Assembly: GCF_014196515.1 (NCBI RefSeq)
Contig: NZ_JACIDV010000011.1
Coordinates: 96,058 to 160,057 of the forward strand
Direction of reading: 5' to 3'
DNA length: 64,000 nucleotides
Source of the DNA: Rhizobium skierniewicense
Lineage (GTDB): Bacteria; Pseudomonadota; Alphaproteobacteria; Rhizobiales; Rhizobiaceae
How positions within the stretch are numbered: position 1 is the first letter of the stretch; each line of letters starts with the position of its first letter. Below are positions 26,309-34,672 of this stretch, in pieces. The translations under genes and the position numbers were made by a program. Below the pieces are notes generated by a model. That model was not told the origin of the DNA. It ran no database searches and worked only from the letters and a program-made list of their open reading frames with translations.

Positions 26309-26782
26309 CAGCCAGTGCGTTACCTTTCAGGCGTCAGAACGCACTACGCCGTAAAGCCAGGGAACGCCTCGACCTCGGAGCCGCCCAATGCGTCGCGAAC
26401 CACAGATCAGAAGGCACCGACTGTTTGTTAAGTATTCCCCCAGCACTGCGACAAGCGGGACTGCTTCAAGCTGTCGCTTGATCTGAACAGCGACAGGCTG
26501 CAGAGTCCGACCCCTTGTCGGGCGCTCGAAATCAGCAGATCGAGGGTGCTGGCACCATGCGTGCGAAGGCGGTCCCGCCCTTTATACCACGACGCTTTTG
26601 CGATAAGATTACATCAGCGCCCCGGCAGGTAAATGCCGATGAAATTGAATTCGCTATTGACTTTCTTATTTTTGTTCATATTTTGTTCCGCATGATCAAG
26701 ATGCTGAACATATCTCGAATAGGTTGAACGGGCAGGCCGCTCCGAAGCGGCGCAGGCAACGTTTATCTAATCGAGGGTGTTC
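26309..26782. other. Intergenic region with LexA-type promoter
   Basis: There is no convincing gene in this stretch. The left two thirds are featureless. The right third is AT-rich and holds a TTGACT -35 (26657-26662) with a LexA box over the -10, described separately, followed by a GC-rich leader with a possible small hairpin (GCCGCTCCGAAGCGGC, 26733-26748). Confidence 0.5.
26657..26688 (+). promoter_or_regulatory. Candidate LexA-controlled promoter (GTTC-N7-GTTC)
   Basis: The alphaproteobacterial SOS box GTTC-ATATTTT-GTTC (26674-26688) matches the consensus at all eight defined bases. It lies 16-17 bp after a TTGACT -35 box (26657-26662), so it would cover the -10. The first downstream gene starts at 26783. 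SOS control of the TnsA-like/AAA-protease genes is inferred. Confidence 0.6.
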
Positions 26783-27400
26783 ATGATGAGCTATCCGCAT
26801 TTTGATACGTCAGCGGCCCTGTATGCCGCTTTTGATGAAGCTTCTTCTAAACTCTTCTATCCTAAGGGCACTGTACGGTGCTCAGGCGACCCAATGTATC
26901 GGTCACGAGCAGCGAGAGACCTTGGCTGCGTTCTAGACGTCGATCCGGCTGTCGTCGCCTGGCTCTGCCTGCCATTGGAGTTCGATACTGAACTCGGCCC
27001 CCACGTTCCCGACTTTTTTGTCAACTACGAGCGCGGCAAACCCTTTCTCCTCGACGCTGTCGAGGATGAGGAAAATCCTGCGATCAAGGAAGGCGCTGCC
27101 CTTGCCGGTTACCAGTATCGGGGCATCCCGCGAAAGGAGATCGAGGCGGGTTTTCGGCTTGCCAACGCCCGTGATCTCCTTCGCTACGCCCACTCCAGGA
27201 CGCCTCTGAACGACAGGATCAGAATGCTGTCCGCGCTTGACGAGGCAGGCTCCCTGACTGTCGCAGAATGCCTGCATATTTTCACTGAAGTTAAGCCGAT
27301 GACAGGCATCTCTTGGATGGCCCTCCATCAATTGATCGCGCTCGATCTCGACGAGAGGATGATCGACCCCGAGACGGTCATCCGTCGCTTTCAGCGCTAA
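26783..27400 (+). CDS. TnsA-like protein with degenerate nuclease site
   Basis: The 205-aa protein resembles the TnsA endonuclease of Tn7-type transposons. A nuclease-like domain includes VPDFFVNYERGKPFLLDAV, where TnsA has the Asp of PDF and then an (E/Q)-x-K. A C-terminal winged-helix-like part (ARDLLRYAHSRTPLNDR, then ...LIALDLDERMID) follows. The Asp is kept, but the final motif reads D-A-V without the Lys, so DNA cleavage is doubtful. There is no TnsB or TnsC here. ATG 26783 follows GAGGG. It is 11 bases upstream of an AAA+ protease and behind a LexA-type promoter. It may be the target-recognition part of a defence or repair system (inference). Confidence 0.68.
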   Translation: MMSYPHFDTSAALYAAFDEASSKLFYPKGTVRCSGDPMYRSRAARDLGCVLDVDPAVVAWLCLPLEFDTELGPHVPDFFVNYERGKPFLLDAVEDEENPAIKEGAALAGYQYRGIPRKEIEAGFRLANARDLLRYAHSRTPLNDRIRMLSALDEAGSLTVAECLHIFTEVKPMTGISWMALHQLIALDLDERMIDPETVIRRFQR

Positions 27401-27411
27401 GCGAGGTTGTA

Positions 27412-29289
27412 ATGGAAAACTTCTCGAAACGTCGCCGCACGGTGACGCTTGAGCGCATGGCCTATGCGCTCACTCTCAAGTCGGCAGCACGGCTGGGCGG
27501 TGCCTTTAAAACAAATGAGATCGGTCGGCATATCGTGATTGTCCTACGGATCCCTTCTGGATCCGTACTTGACGAATATGTCGCCGCAGCAAGCCTTCTG
27601 ACGAGCACCAATGAGAGCCTTTCCAGCTTTGAAATCTCGTCACCTAAACTCGGCACCAAAGGCGGTATTGATGGTGAACTGGTCAGCGGCCAATTGAAAT
27701 CCAGGCGTTCTATCCTCATCATCTGGCCGTCGGAACATGGGTTGCCAAGAGAAATCGACCTGGCGGCCGACCGAGTTGTAGACGTCGGTGCGGTAAGACC
27801 ATTCCATCTGGCTGCCGCCGCGAAGGAGTTCTCGGGCCAGAATGTCGATATGGCGGATGCGCGGAAGATGCTGGAGCATCCTCTTGCAGAAGTCTTTGCT
27901 GCCTTCAGGGCAGGAAGACCTGTCTCGGACGTTCTGGCGCGACTTGCCGCACTTAAGACAGATACGCAACCGCCTGTCGTGGAAACCTCGCCACCTCTCG
28001 ATCATCTTGTAGGTTACGGTGACGCGAAGACTTGGGGACTGTCTCTGGCGAGAGACATCGCTGCGTGGAGAGACGGAAAGCTTGCCTGGTCAGACCTAGA
28101 CCGGGGACTGCTCCTGAGCGGAGCGCCTGGAACAGGGAAGACGATGTTCGCCAGCGCGCTCGCGCGGTCGTGCGGTGCACATCTGGTCGCGACGTCGGTC
28201 GCGCGGTGGCAGGCGGCCGGGCATCTCGACGACACTTTGAAAGCGATGCGCAGAAGTTTCGATGAGGCGAAGGCACAGAAGCCAAGCATTTTGTTGGTCG
28301 ACGAGTTCGACGGTATCGGCGATAGAGATAAGGTTGTCGGAACCGAACACGAAACCTATTGGAGACAGGTGATCAACTTCTTGCTCGAGTTGATCGACGG
28401 CCACGACAGGCTCGAAGGCGTCGTCGTCATCGGCGCCACCAATCATCCGGAAGCGATCGACGCCGCTCTCCTGCGGCCGGGGCGGCTTGACCGGCATATT
28501 CGTATTCCGCTGCCGGATGCAGAGGAGCGAAAACATCTCTCGCGTACTTATTTCGGTACCCAGTTGTCAGACCGCGAGGTGGACGCGATCGCTGCGGCGA
28601 CCGTTGGGTTAACCGGTGCGCATTTCCAGACAGTCGGTCGAGACGCAAAGCGGCTTGCCCGTGCAGAGGGAAGGGCTGTTTCATATGCAGACGTGATGTC
28701 GGCTTTGCCACCAGCGAGAAAGATCACCGGGGGCGAGCGGAGGACGATCGCCATTCACGAGGCGGGACATGCGGTCGTGGGGGTTCGACTGGGCGTCGGA
28801 TTGTTGGACACCGTCGCCGTACCCTGGGAGGCCCATGCCGGACAACCTTTAGGGTTTGCACATTTCGAGATCGAGGAAGACCAGCTTAGGGAGCGTCAAG
28901 GATGTCTTGATCAGATCGCCTTGCTGCTTGCAGGGAGAGCGGCGGAAGAGGTCATCCTTGGCACTGCGTTCGATGGCGCGGGTGATGCCGAGGGCTGCGA
29001 CCTGCACATGGCAAGTGACCTTGCCACTAGGATGGAAGTTCAACTTGGGATGGGAGAGGGGCTTGGCTACTTCAATTTGAAATCCGTCGAGCAACGCGAT
29101 CGTTTCCGACGAAACAATCCTGACGTCGCCGCCCGCATCGAGCGTGGCCTCAGTCGAGAAATGGAGCGCAGCCGGGAAATCGTGACGCGTTTCCGGGACG
29201 CCATCGAAAGGATCGCCGACGTTCTGGTGGAGAAGGCAATTATCGAGGGTGACGAAGTCAGGGCGATCATTCGGGAGACTTCAAGATGA
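27412..29289 (+). CDS. AAA+ ATPase with M41 (FtsH-like) zinc peptidase domain, no membrane anchor
   Basis: The 625-aa protein has an unrecognised N-terminal ~190 residues. An AAA+ domain follows: Walker A SGAPGTGKT 236-244, Walker B ILLVDEFD 293-300, and arginine-finger region LRPGRLDRHI. Then comes a peptidase domain with the zinc motif HEAGH (449-453) and the third ligand Asp530 in CDLHMASDLA. This is the layout of FtsH, but the two N-terminal membrane helices are absent, so it should be soluble. It probably unfolds and degrades protein targets chosen by its N-terminal domain or by the TnsA-like partner encoded just upstream. The start at 27412 has a GAGG site. Its stop overlaps the next ORF (ATGA). 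Confidence 0.87.
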   Translation: MENFSKRRRTVTLERMAYALTLKSAARLGGAFKTNEIGRHIVIVLRIPSGSVLDEYVAAASLLTSTNESLSSFEISSPKLGTKGGIDGELVSGQLKSRRSILIIWPSEHGLPREIDLAADRVVDVGAVRPFHLAAAAKEFSGQNVDMADARKMLEHPLAEVFAAFRAGRPVSDVLARLAALKTDTQPPVVETSPPLDHLVGYGDAKTWGLSLARDIAAWRDGKLAWSDLDRGLLLSGAPGTGKTMFASALARSCGAHLVATSVARWQAAGHLDDTLKAMRRSFDEAKAQKPSILLVDEFDGIGDRDKVVGTEHETYWRQVINFLLELIDGHDRLEGVVVIGATNHPEAIDAALLRPGRLDRHIRIPLPDAEERKHLSRTYFGTQLSDREVDAIAAATVGLTGAHFQTVGRDAKRLARAEGRAVSYADVMSALPPARKITGGERRTIAIHEAGHAVVGVRLGVGLLDTVAVPWEAHAGQPLGFAHFEIEEDQLRERQGCLDQIALLLAGRAAEEVILGTAFDGAGDAEGCDLHMASDLATRMEVQLGMGEGLGYFNLKSVEQRDRFRRNNPDVAARIERGLSREMERSREIVTRFRDAIERIADVLVEKAIIEGDEVRAIIRETSR

Positions 29290-29444
29290 GTGAGGGGATT
29301 CGACGTCGGCGTCGAATCGCAATTACGGTGGAAGCGGAACCGTGTCGTTGTTTCGCGGAGGATTTTCTGGGCGACCATCCATCTGATCGCTCTTCTCGGC
29401 ACGAGTATTACAAGCAGATTGCTTGCGGGCATCGGGACGACTAA
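29286..29444 (+). CDS. 52-aa basic ORF coupled to the AAA+ protease
   Basis: The ATG at 29286 overlaps the AAA+ stop. The product has an Arg-rich start (EGIRRRRRIAITVEAE), three Cys (PCRCF and IACGH) and a C-terminal His-Arg-Asp-Asp. The Cys set could bind zinc. The FRG-domain gene starts six bases later, so this small ORF bridges two larger genes and is likely real. No family recognised. Confidence 0.55.
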   Translation: MSEGIRRRRRIAITVEAEPCRCFAEDFLGDHPSDRSSRHEYYKQIACGHRDD

Positions 29445-29450
29445 TAACTG

Positions 29451-30848
29451 GTGAGGCTCAAGGGGAATCTAGATTTGTACAACTTACTGATGATGGGCGA
29501 TGACAGTGAGTGGAACGTTACGGTCGGAGACGTCCACGAAGCGTCGTTTCCGCTTGCTCGCTACCTCGAGTACACCGAAGCAAGCATCGAGGAGCGATTG
29601 AAGCCCATTACGGAGGAGGTCAAAGTTTTTCTCGGCCAATTGCCGGCTCTCTTCATGAGCGAACTACAGAACGACATTAGCGGTCGCTCGTACGTCAGAA
29701 TTCGACTGGGTCAGGCATGGAATATCCGGATCGTCGGTGCCGACCTCATATATAATTTCTGCATAAATCAGTTGTTTGGCGAGCATACCATTGTTGACAG
29801 GAAAGCTTTTGAAAGCGTTTTTGCGTTTGGGAAGTGGGAGCTAAGTCGAACCCACTGGGCGGTGAAGGATCGAGACCTTCAAGCAACTCTCGCGATCGCC
29901 GGAGTTTCCCCTCAGGTAGGTCAGGCTGGTGGCCTGCCGATCACGACAGTTCCACCGCCGCCGCCAAGCCCGCTGTTGCCAGAAGACGAGGTGGCGCTGC
30001 CGATTATCGACAACTTGGTCGACTTCATGAACCATGTGTTGAGCCTTCCTTCGGCGCCGGATGACGAAATCTTCTATCGAGGCCACTCGGACAGACGTTA
30101 CAAGCTAGTTCCCTCCCTTTTTCGCAAAAATGAAAATGGAGATTGGCGTTATAGGCATAAGGAAGAAACCATCGTCCGTGAGCTTCTTACTTCCCAGGCG
30201 ACGGAGTTTGCAGCCGACGAATACATGCTCGACAAGCTTGTGAGGATGCAACACTACGGCCTGCCGACAAGGCTGCTCGACGTAACGTCGAATCCTTTGG
30301 TCGCCCTGTACTTCTGCTGCGCGGAGGATCGGCTAGATCAGCAAGGTAATCATCTCGATGGGGAAGTGATCGTGATGAGCACCAAAATTAGCGATGTCCG
30401 TTTCTTTGATTCCGATACAGTGAGCTGTGTGGCGAACATCTGCCTTCTCGCGGACAAGGAGAAGGAGCGAATGCATACCGGGGGAGACTGGGTCGCGTTC
30501 AACGAAACTGCCGAATGCAAGAAGCTCCTTCATTTCATCCGGCGCGAGAAACCGTACTTCGAAGCCAGACTTCAGCCTGCTGATCTCGAAAGGATCATGT
30601 TTGTACGAGGACGAAATACCAATGAGCGTATCACCTCGCAGTCAGGAGCCTTCTTGATGTTTGGCAAAGACTCAGTCCTTCCAGAAACTGGGTTCAGCTC
30701 CCTCGATGTCCAAAGGATAACCATTCGAAACAAGGCTGGTATCCTGCGAGACCTCGCCAAACTGAACATCAAATCCAGCACCATCTACCCTGGCATCGAG
30801 AAGACCTCAGCGGAGATTGCGAAAAAGCACGAACTCGCCATGGGCTGA
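29451..30848 (+). CDS. FRG-domain protein
   Basis: The 465-aa protein starts with GTG. After an unrecognised N-terminal half with a Pro-rich hinge (PPPPPSPLLP near residue 168), it has a clear FRG domain from about residue 205: IFYRGHSDRRYKLVPSLFR, then MQHYGLPTRLLDVTSNP and VALYF. FRG domains are often found in defence islands and phage- or plasmid-linked operons, but their biochemistry is not established. It could be the toxic effector of the preceding AAA+/TnsA-like genes, since the intervals are very short, or a separate one-gene system. Confidence 0.82.
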   Translation: MRLKGNLDLYNLLMMGDDSEWNVTVGDVHEASFPLARYLEYTEASIEERLKPITEEVKVFLGQLPALFMSELQNDISGRSYVRIRLGQAWNIRIVGADLIYNFCINQLFGEHTIVDRKAFESVFAFGKWELSRTHWAVKDRDLQATLAIAGVSPQVGQAGGLPITTVPPPPPSPLLPEDEVALPIIDNLVDFMNHVLSLPSAPDDEIFYRGHSDRRYKLVPSLFRKNENGDWRYRHKEETIVRELLTSQATEFAADEYMLDKLVRMQHYGLPTRLLDVTSNPLVALYFCCAEDRLDQQGNHLDGEVIVMSTKISDVRFFDSDTVSCVANICLLADKEKERMHTGGDWVAFNETAECKKLLHFIRREKPYFEARLQPADLERIMFVRGRNTNERITSQSGAFLMFGKDSVLPETGFSSLDVQRITIRNKAGILRDLAKLNIKSSTIYPGIEKTSAEIAKKHELAMG

Positions 30849-30951
30849 CCGGATCCGTATTCTGTAGGTGTGGACTTTCGAGCGTCTCTCTCTAGGTAAG
30901 AATATTTGCATAACGTCTTTGAGCTAGTGGTGGGAACTTTGGTACTACTGG

Positions 30952-31671
30952 TCAGATCTCGAGTCCGGAAGCTCGAAGTTGGAAGTCGTTCCTCACGGTG
31001 TCCGGGATGAAGTTTTCTCTGTTCAAGCCAGTACCAACACCGGATCGAACGGCAGGATTTCCTCCGACGCCTGGCACGGAAAAGCCATCGCTATCGATGG
31101 TGTAGTCCCACGCGAGCGATACTATTCGACACCGCTCTGACAGGGACTCGGGCAATGCAGCCGCCAGTCGCAAGGGTACGCTCTCGTGGCACGAGCCGCA
31201 TAGAATGTCGAGATAGTCTCCATTATCCATTTTTTCGTCGATTGCAGTGTGGACCATACAGGACTTTATCCTGGCGATCGTGCCAATATTGCTGACGGCA
31301 AAGAGGAGTTGGTACGGTGCTAACCATTCTTCCTGACGAAAGGCTTGGTAGATCGGCGAAACCTCTCGCTGCTTCGCTTCGTTGATAACTCTGCGCTGCG
31401 GCCAGATGCAGGAATACCGAACAAGGGCTCCGTTAAGCTCGAGCTCCCTGATTACTCCGGCCGCGAAGTTGTCGAAGTCCTCGACAGCAGAAACCACATG
31501 AAATCTATCCGGTACGCTTCTCTTACGCAGGTAATGAGCGGCAACGGCTCTTCCTGAGAGCCGCGCGTGACCGGCATACTTGTCACTATCTAGGTCTGCA
31601 TATACGAGTTCATCAAGCAAGTTCCTGGTTGGCTCGTCGACCCAGTCCTCTATATAGCGGCTCGCTGCCAT
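30952..31671 (-). CDS. Hypothetical protein A of an unrecognised gene pair
   Basis: The 239-aa protein overlaps the upstream gene by 22 bases and is probably translated with it. Features are few: a start with SRYIEDWVDEPTRNLLDELV, a central Cys/His-rich stretch (CMVHTAIDE, LCGSCHES) and a Gly-rich C-terminal part (VPGVGGNPAVRSGVGTG). No catalytic motif or transmembrane helix is evident. Located in the defence island between the FRG gene and the Pycsar-like operon. Confidence 0.6.
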   Translation of the reverse strand: MAASRYIEDWVDEPTRNLLDELVYADLDSDKYAGHARLSGRAVAAHYLRKRSVPDRFHVVSAVEDFDNFAAGVIRELELNGALVRYSCIWPQRRVINEAKQREVSPIYQAFRQEEWLAPYQLLFAVSNIGTIARIKSCMVHTAIDEKMDNGDYLDILCGSCHESVPLRLAAALPESLSERCRIVSLAWDYTIDSDGFSVPGVGGNPAVRSGVGTGLNRENFIPDTVRNDFQLRASGLEI

Positions 31672-32588
31672 CCACCTGCCTCCAATCGTTCGACAATCTC
31701 ATTGAATTCAAAAATCTGTTCGTCGAGCATCTTGATTAGTGTATCCACTGCGCTTTCTGAGGGAATCCGATATGTTCGCATGGCACCAGCGCCTTCGATA
31801 CGCAGCAACTCGCCGACAATACGACCCTTACAGTTCCAGCAGGAAACCTCCAACGCCTCCTCAAGGGCATATAGCGACGCCGCACGTTTCAAGCGAGGTA
31901 TAAAGTATTCTTTTCTTTTAGAGCATTTCAGCATATAATTGACGAAGGTCTCTTCGTAACGAGTTTTCCAATACTGGTAGTGAAAGGACTCATACGCAGT
32001 TTCTTGGTCAACCAACCGGCTTGATCCAGTTACTGTGGCAAAAGCGTCGAAAATATCTTCGTTCCAATCCAGAAGCTCGTAAAATTCCTCTGAAGCGCAA
32101 AAGATTTCCGTGTCAATATCAGTGTGGCCGTCAGCCTCGACGCAGGAGTCCACGCTCCGTTTACGTTTTTCACTCTCAAGAACAATACGGTAACGCACGT
32201 CACGACCGATATTTTGGTCCATATCACGCTGGCGTTGAATGTCGTAGTTGACTTCGTACCACTCCAGGGCACCGCGTTTTAATTGCCCGAAGAAATGGTC
32301 GTAGACACCATTAAGATAGTAGTCATCAACCAAAGCAAGTGGCCTGTCCCAGAACGAGTATTTATCTAAGTCGGGTAGATCGTGGCCTTTCCGAAGCAAA
32401 TCCATCAATGTCGCAACTTCGATGATAGTCCTGCACGTGCCGTATATGATCTCGTAGTCTCGCCCATCCTTATTGGCGTCAGCACCTGCGATCTTTTTCT
32501 TAAAGGTTTCGACCAAATCATCGCCACCGGAATCACGGATCATGTCAACGCTATAGTTGCCAATGTAGCTGACAGCAGGTTTACCCAT
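31650..32588 (-). CDS. Hypothetical protein B of an unrecognised gene pair
   Basis: The 312-aa, mostly helical, acidic protein has aromatic-rich stretches (DYYLNGVYDHFFGQLKRG, FHYQYWKTRYEETFVNYML) and a CWNC pair near residue 255 in EVSCWNCKGRI. No known fold is recognised. It sits upstream of protein A with a 22-base overlap, so they likely form a two-gene unit. DNA here is less GC-rich than the core chromosome, in keeping with recent transfer. Confidence 0.6.
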   Translation of the reverse strand: MGKPAVSYIGNYSVDMIRDSGGDDLVETFKKKIAGADANKDGRDYEIIYGTCRTIIEVATLMDLLRKGHDLPDLDKYSFWDRPLALVDDYYLNGVYDHFFGQLKRGALEWYEVNYDIQRQRDMDQNIGRDVRYRIVLESEKRKRSVDSCVEADGHTDIDTEIFCASEEFYELLDWNEDIFDAFATVTGSSRLVDQETAYESFHYQYWKTRYEETFVNYMLKCSKRKEYFIPRLKRAASLYALEEALEVSCWNCKGRIVGELLRIEGAGAMRTYRIPSESAVDTLIKMLDEQIFEFNEIVERLEAGGWQRAAI

Positions 32589-32970
32589 TGATCGCTATTC
32601 CTCCCTTTTTGTTCTGGAGTAGCCTGCACGGAGTTAACATTGTGTTGTTCCGCCCAAACAGACCGGCCGACGAGGTGGATGCTGCCGTGACATCAATGGC
32701 GCCACGAACCGTGACGACACATGGCATCAACAGCCGCCAACGCTGGTATCTACGAGGCGATAGCAACCCACTGCTGCTAGAGTACCAAGAGAAGGACTCG
32801 ATCCGTGGATTTTCGATGGTATATCCCAATGACGCTGATCCCGCGTATCGGGCTATGATCGGAAATAATGTTGCAACCCGGTCGGTTAAGTAATGGTCGG
32901 CCTCGTCCGCGCTGAAGTACCCGGTCCACACTTTGCCCGAGGTCGGGCCGACGTCAGGCGACGTGACCAT
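32581..32970 (-). CDS. Doubtful hypothetical ORF upstream of the gene pair
   Basis: A 129-aa frame overlaps the protein B start by eight bases. Its N-terminal half (VWTGYFSADEADHYLTDRVA) looks protein-like; the Ser-rich rest does not. A rightward frame at 32588-32893 competes for the same DNA. The 32589-33038 stretch may instead be mainly non-coding, or a decayed gene. Confidence 0.3.
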   Translation of the reverse strand: MVTSPDVGPTSGKVWTGYFSADEADHYLTDRVATLFPIIARYAGSASLGYTIENPRIESFSWYSSSSGLLSPRRYQRWRLLMPCVVTVRGAIDVTAASTSSAGLFGRNNTMLTPCRLLQNKKGGIAING

Positions 32971-33038
32971 TGGAAACTAAAGATACGGCTGAAACCATTT
33001 TCCTTGCTCTGTTCGGATCGCCGTCACTACCAGTTGAC

Positions 33039-33962
33039 CTAGCCATTGAACGGCCCCAGATCCAAGATGTGTTGGCGGAGCTTATCGCAGGCTGGCGCAA
33101 TTTGTGCCGCGGCGTCCCTTCCGTTCTCGAAGCGGTAGGGTATCGTAGTGATACCGCTCAGATCGCTTGGGAGCTTCACCTTCTCTTCACGTGGCTCCAT
33201 AAGGATCGCGCGCTGTCGACCAAGCCGTCCCATGAACAGTCCCAGTTCGAAAACCACATTATCTCGCGGGCTCGGCCAATCCTTTCCTCTGCTTTCCGTG
33301 AGGTCGTCAGCGTGCGCGATTGCGACGGCAAAATCGGAGTCGTCGATTTCGGCTTCAAGGTTCGTCAGTGTGTAGTTCGCAACGCGAAACACCCCATCGG
33401 TCCAGATCGTGGTGATAAACGGGTCGTGTTCGAACGCGTTCCGAACAAGCCGAGCAACAGGCAGAGCTTCCGCAGAAGAAATAATGAAGACGCGGACCTT
33501 CTCGCGGAAGGTGCCGACGTGCTTATTTCTTTCGAGCAGGCGTCTCGATAGCGACCGCGCGATTTGCCGATACATGTCCGGATAAGTCTTCGCGAGGGTC
33601 GAGAACTGTTGTGCTGTAAGCTTTGCCACGACGGATCGATCCTCCGCAATCACCGTCGCCGAACGACGCTGCGTAGGTTCGATGGCAGCCATTTCGCCTA
33701 CGTGCTCTCCTCTACCGCGAGCTCCAAGCCGTCGGCCATTGATATGTACGCTAAGCGAACCGGAGAAAACAAAGTAGATGTCGTCGTCTTCGCCATTCTG
33801 TTCGATGAGCGTGACGCCCGCATCAACCTCGAGCATCTCGGCGACTTCGGCCAACGCTTCGGCAAGCTGGACGTCACCGCGAACGATAGTTTGAGCGCCG
33901 AAGGATTCAATCCGCAAATCCTTCCCTTCGTCTCCCATGAAACGTTCAAGCATTTTACTCAA
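33039..33962 (-). CDS. pycTIR: Pycsar effector PycTIR: cyclic-nucleotide-binding domain plus TIR-like domain
   Basis: The 307-aa protein has a cyclic-nucleotide-binding domain at residues ~30-145 with the phosphate-binding cassette GEMAAIEPTQRRSATV. A TIR-like nucleotide-hydrolase domain of the CAP12/PycTIR type follows (~155-300), including PRDNVVFELGLFMGRLGR with Glu239 as probable catalytic residue. In Pycsar defence, cCMP or cUMP made on phage infection binds the first domain and turns on NAD+ destruction by the TIR part. It starts with TTG at 33962, overlapping the cyclase stop (TTGA), with GGAGA eight bases upstream. It is the last gene of the five-gene operon. The domain order exactly matches described PycTIR proteins. 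Confidence 0.9.
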   Translation of the reverse strand: MSKMLERFMGDEGKDLRIESFGAQTIVRGDVQLAEALAEVAEMLEVDAGVTLIEQNGEDDDIYFVFSGSLSVHINGRRLGARGRGEHVGEMAAIEPTQRRSATVIAEDRSVVAKLTAQQFSTLAKTYPDMYRQIARSLSRRLLERNKHVGTFREKVRVFIISSAEALPVARLVRNAFEHDPFITTIWTDGVFRVANYTLTNLEAEIDDSDFAVAIAHADDLTESRGKDWPSPRDNVVFELGLFMGRLGRQRAILMEPREEKVKLPSDLSGITTIPYRFENGRDAAAQIAPACDKLRQHILDLGPFNG

Positions 33963-34657
33963 GTGATTGTTCTCCAGTAAGTGGTCGAATAGACCTCATC
34001 GTTCTTGTGCTGCGTCCAGTTCCATTTCTTCCAGATGCTCTCCCTGATAGGTCCAAGCTTCTGGTTGTCGTTCAATAAGTCGAAGACCCTTTTCGTGATC
34101 CATGTCGGCTGATCCGCACTCAGGGCTGTCAGCTTTGCGGCTAGGTTCGCAGCGTTCCCAATCCAGACGATGTCGTTGTCACCACGAACGCCGGTTCGGG
34201 CGGCATAGATCTCAGAAGTGTCGATACCCACGACATGCCGGATTTTGAAATCGGTGCTCCATCCCTTCGCAATCTCTGCCTGGACGATGTTCTTGATCGC
34301 GTAGTTGATCTCAAGAGCACATGAGACGGCATCATTCGTCTGGCTTGTGGAGATGAAGATCCCCATCGCTCTATCGCCATCGTAGGACACGACGGAACCG
34401 CCATGGCGGCGGATCAATCTCGAGGTGGCGTAGAGAAATGCTTTGTAGACCTCTCCCGCGAACATCCAATGCTTCTTCTCGACGAGATCAGTTGAGCCGT
34501 CGAGGTCGGCATAGAGGATCGTTGCCCGTTGGAAGTGGATGGCGTCGTTCGAAAGTCTTAGGGCAGCAGGCTCCGGAACCGTCGTTCCGTCGCGCGCCGT
34601 CCACTTCTCTCCGAACGTCGTTCTTGCATTAGCCCGGATGTCTTCTGCGATCGTCAT
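33959..34657 (-). CDS. pycC: Class III nucleotide cyclase, Pycsar pyrimidine cyclase PycC
   Basis: The 232-aa protein is a single class III cyclase domain. Both metal-binding Asp are present: Asp51 in TILYADLDGST and Asp95 in SYDGDRAMGIF. The later segment GDNDIVWIGNAANLAAKL is the usual dimer/substrate region. It probably forms a homodimer making 3',5'-cCMP or cUMP; which base is used cannot be read safely. It is coupled by a 4-base overlap to pycTIR downstream and lies 15 bases after the PycTM-like gene, with a GGAGAG ribosome site. Cyclase plus PycTIR is a complete Pycsar pair on its own. Confidence 0.9.
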   Translation of the reverse strand: MTIAEDIRANARTTFGEKWTARDGTTVPEPAALRLSNDAIHFQRATILYADLDGSTDLVEKKHWMFAGEVYKAFLYATSRLIRRHGGSVVSYDGDRAMGIFISTSQTNDAVSCALEINYAIKNIVQAEIAKGWSTDFKIRHVVGIDTSEIYAARTGVRGDNDIVWIGNAANLAAKLTALSADQPTWITKRVFDLLNDNQKLGPIRESIWKKWNWTQHKNDEVYSTTYWRTIT

Positions 34658-34672
34658 TCGAACTCTCCGTCA

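Noticed and set aside
26783..29289. Tn7-like transposon
   Set aside because: The TnsA-like protein lacks a catalytic Lys; there is no TnsB, TnsD or Tn7 end, and the ATPase is FtsH-like, not TnsC.
33432..33446. GAAC-N7-GAAC (LexA-type) match
   Set aside because: It lies in the middle of the PycTIR coding region, far from any promoter; probably chance.
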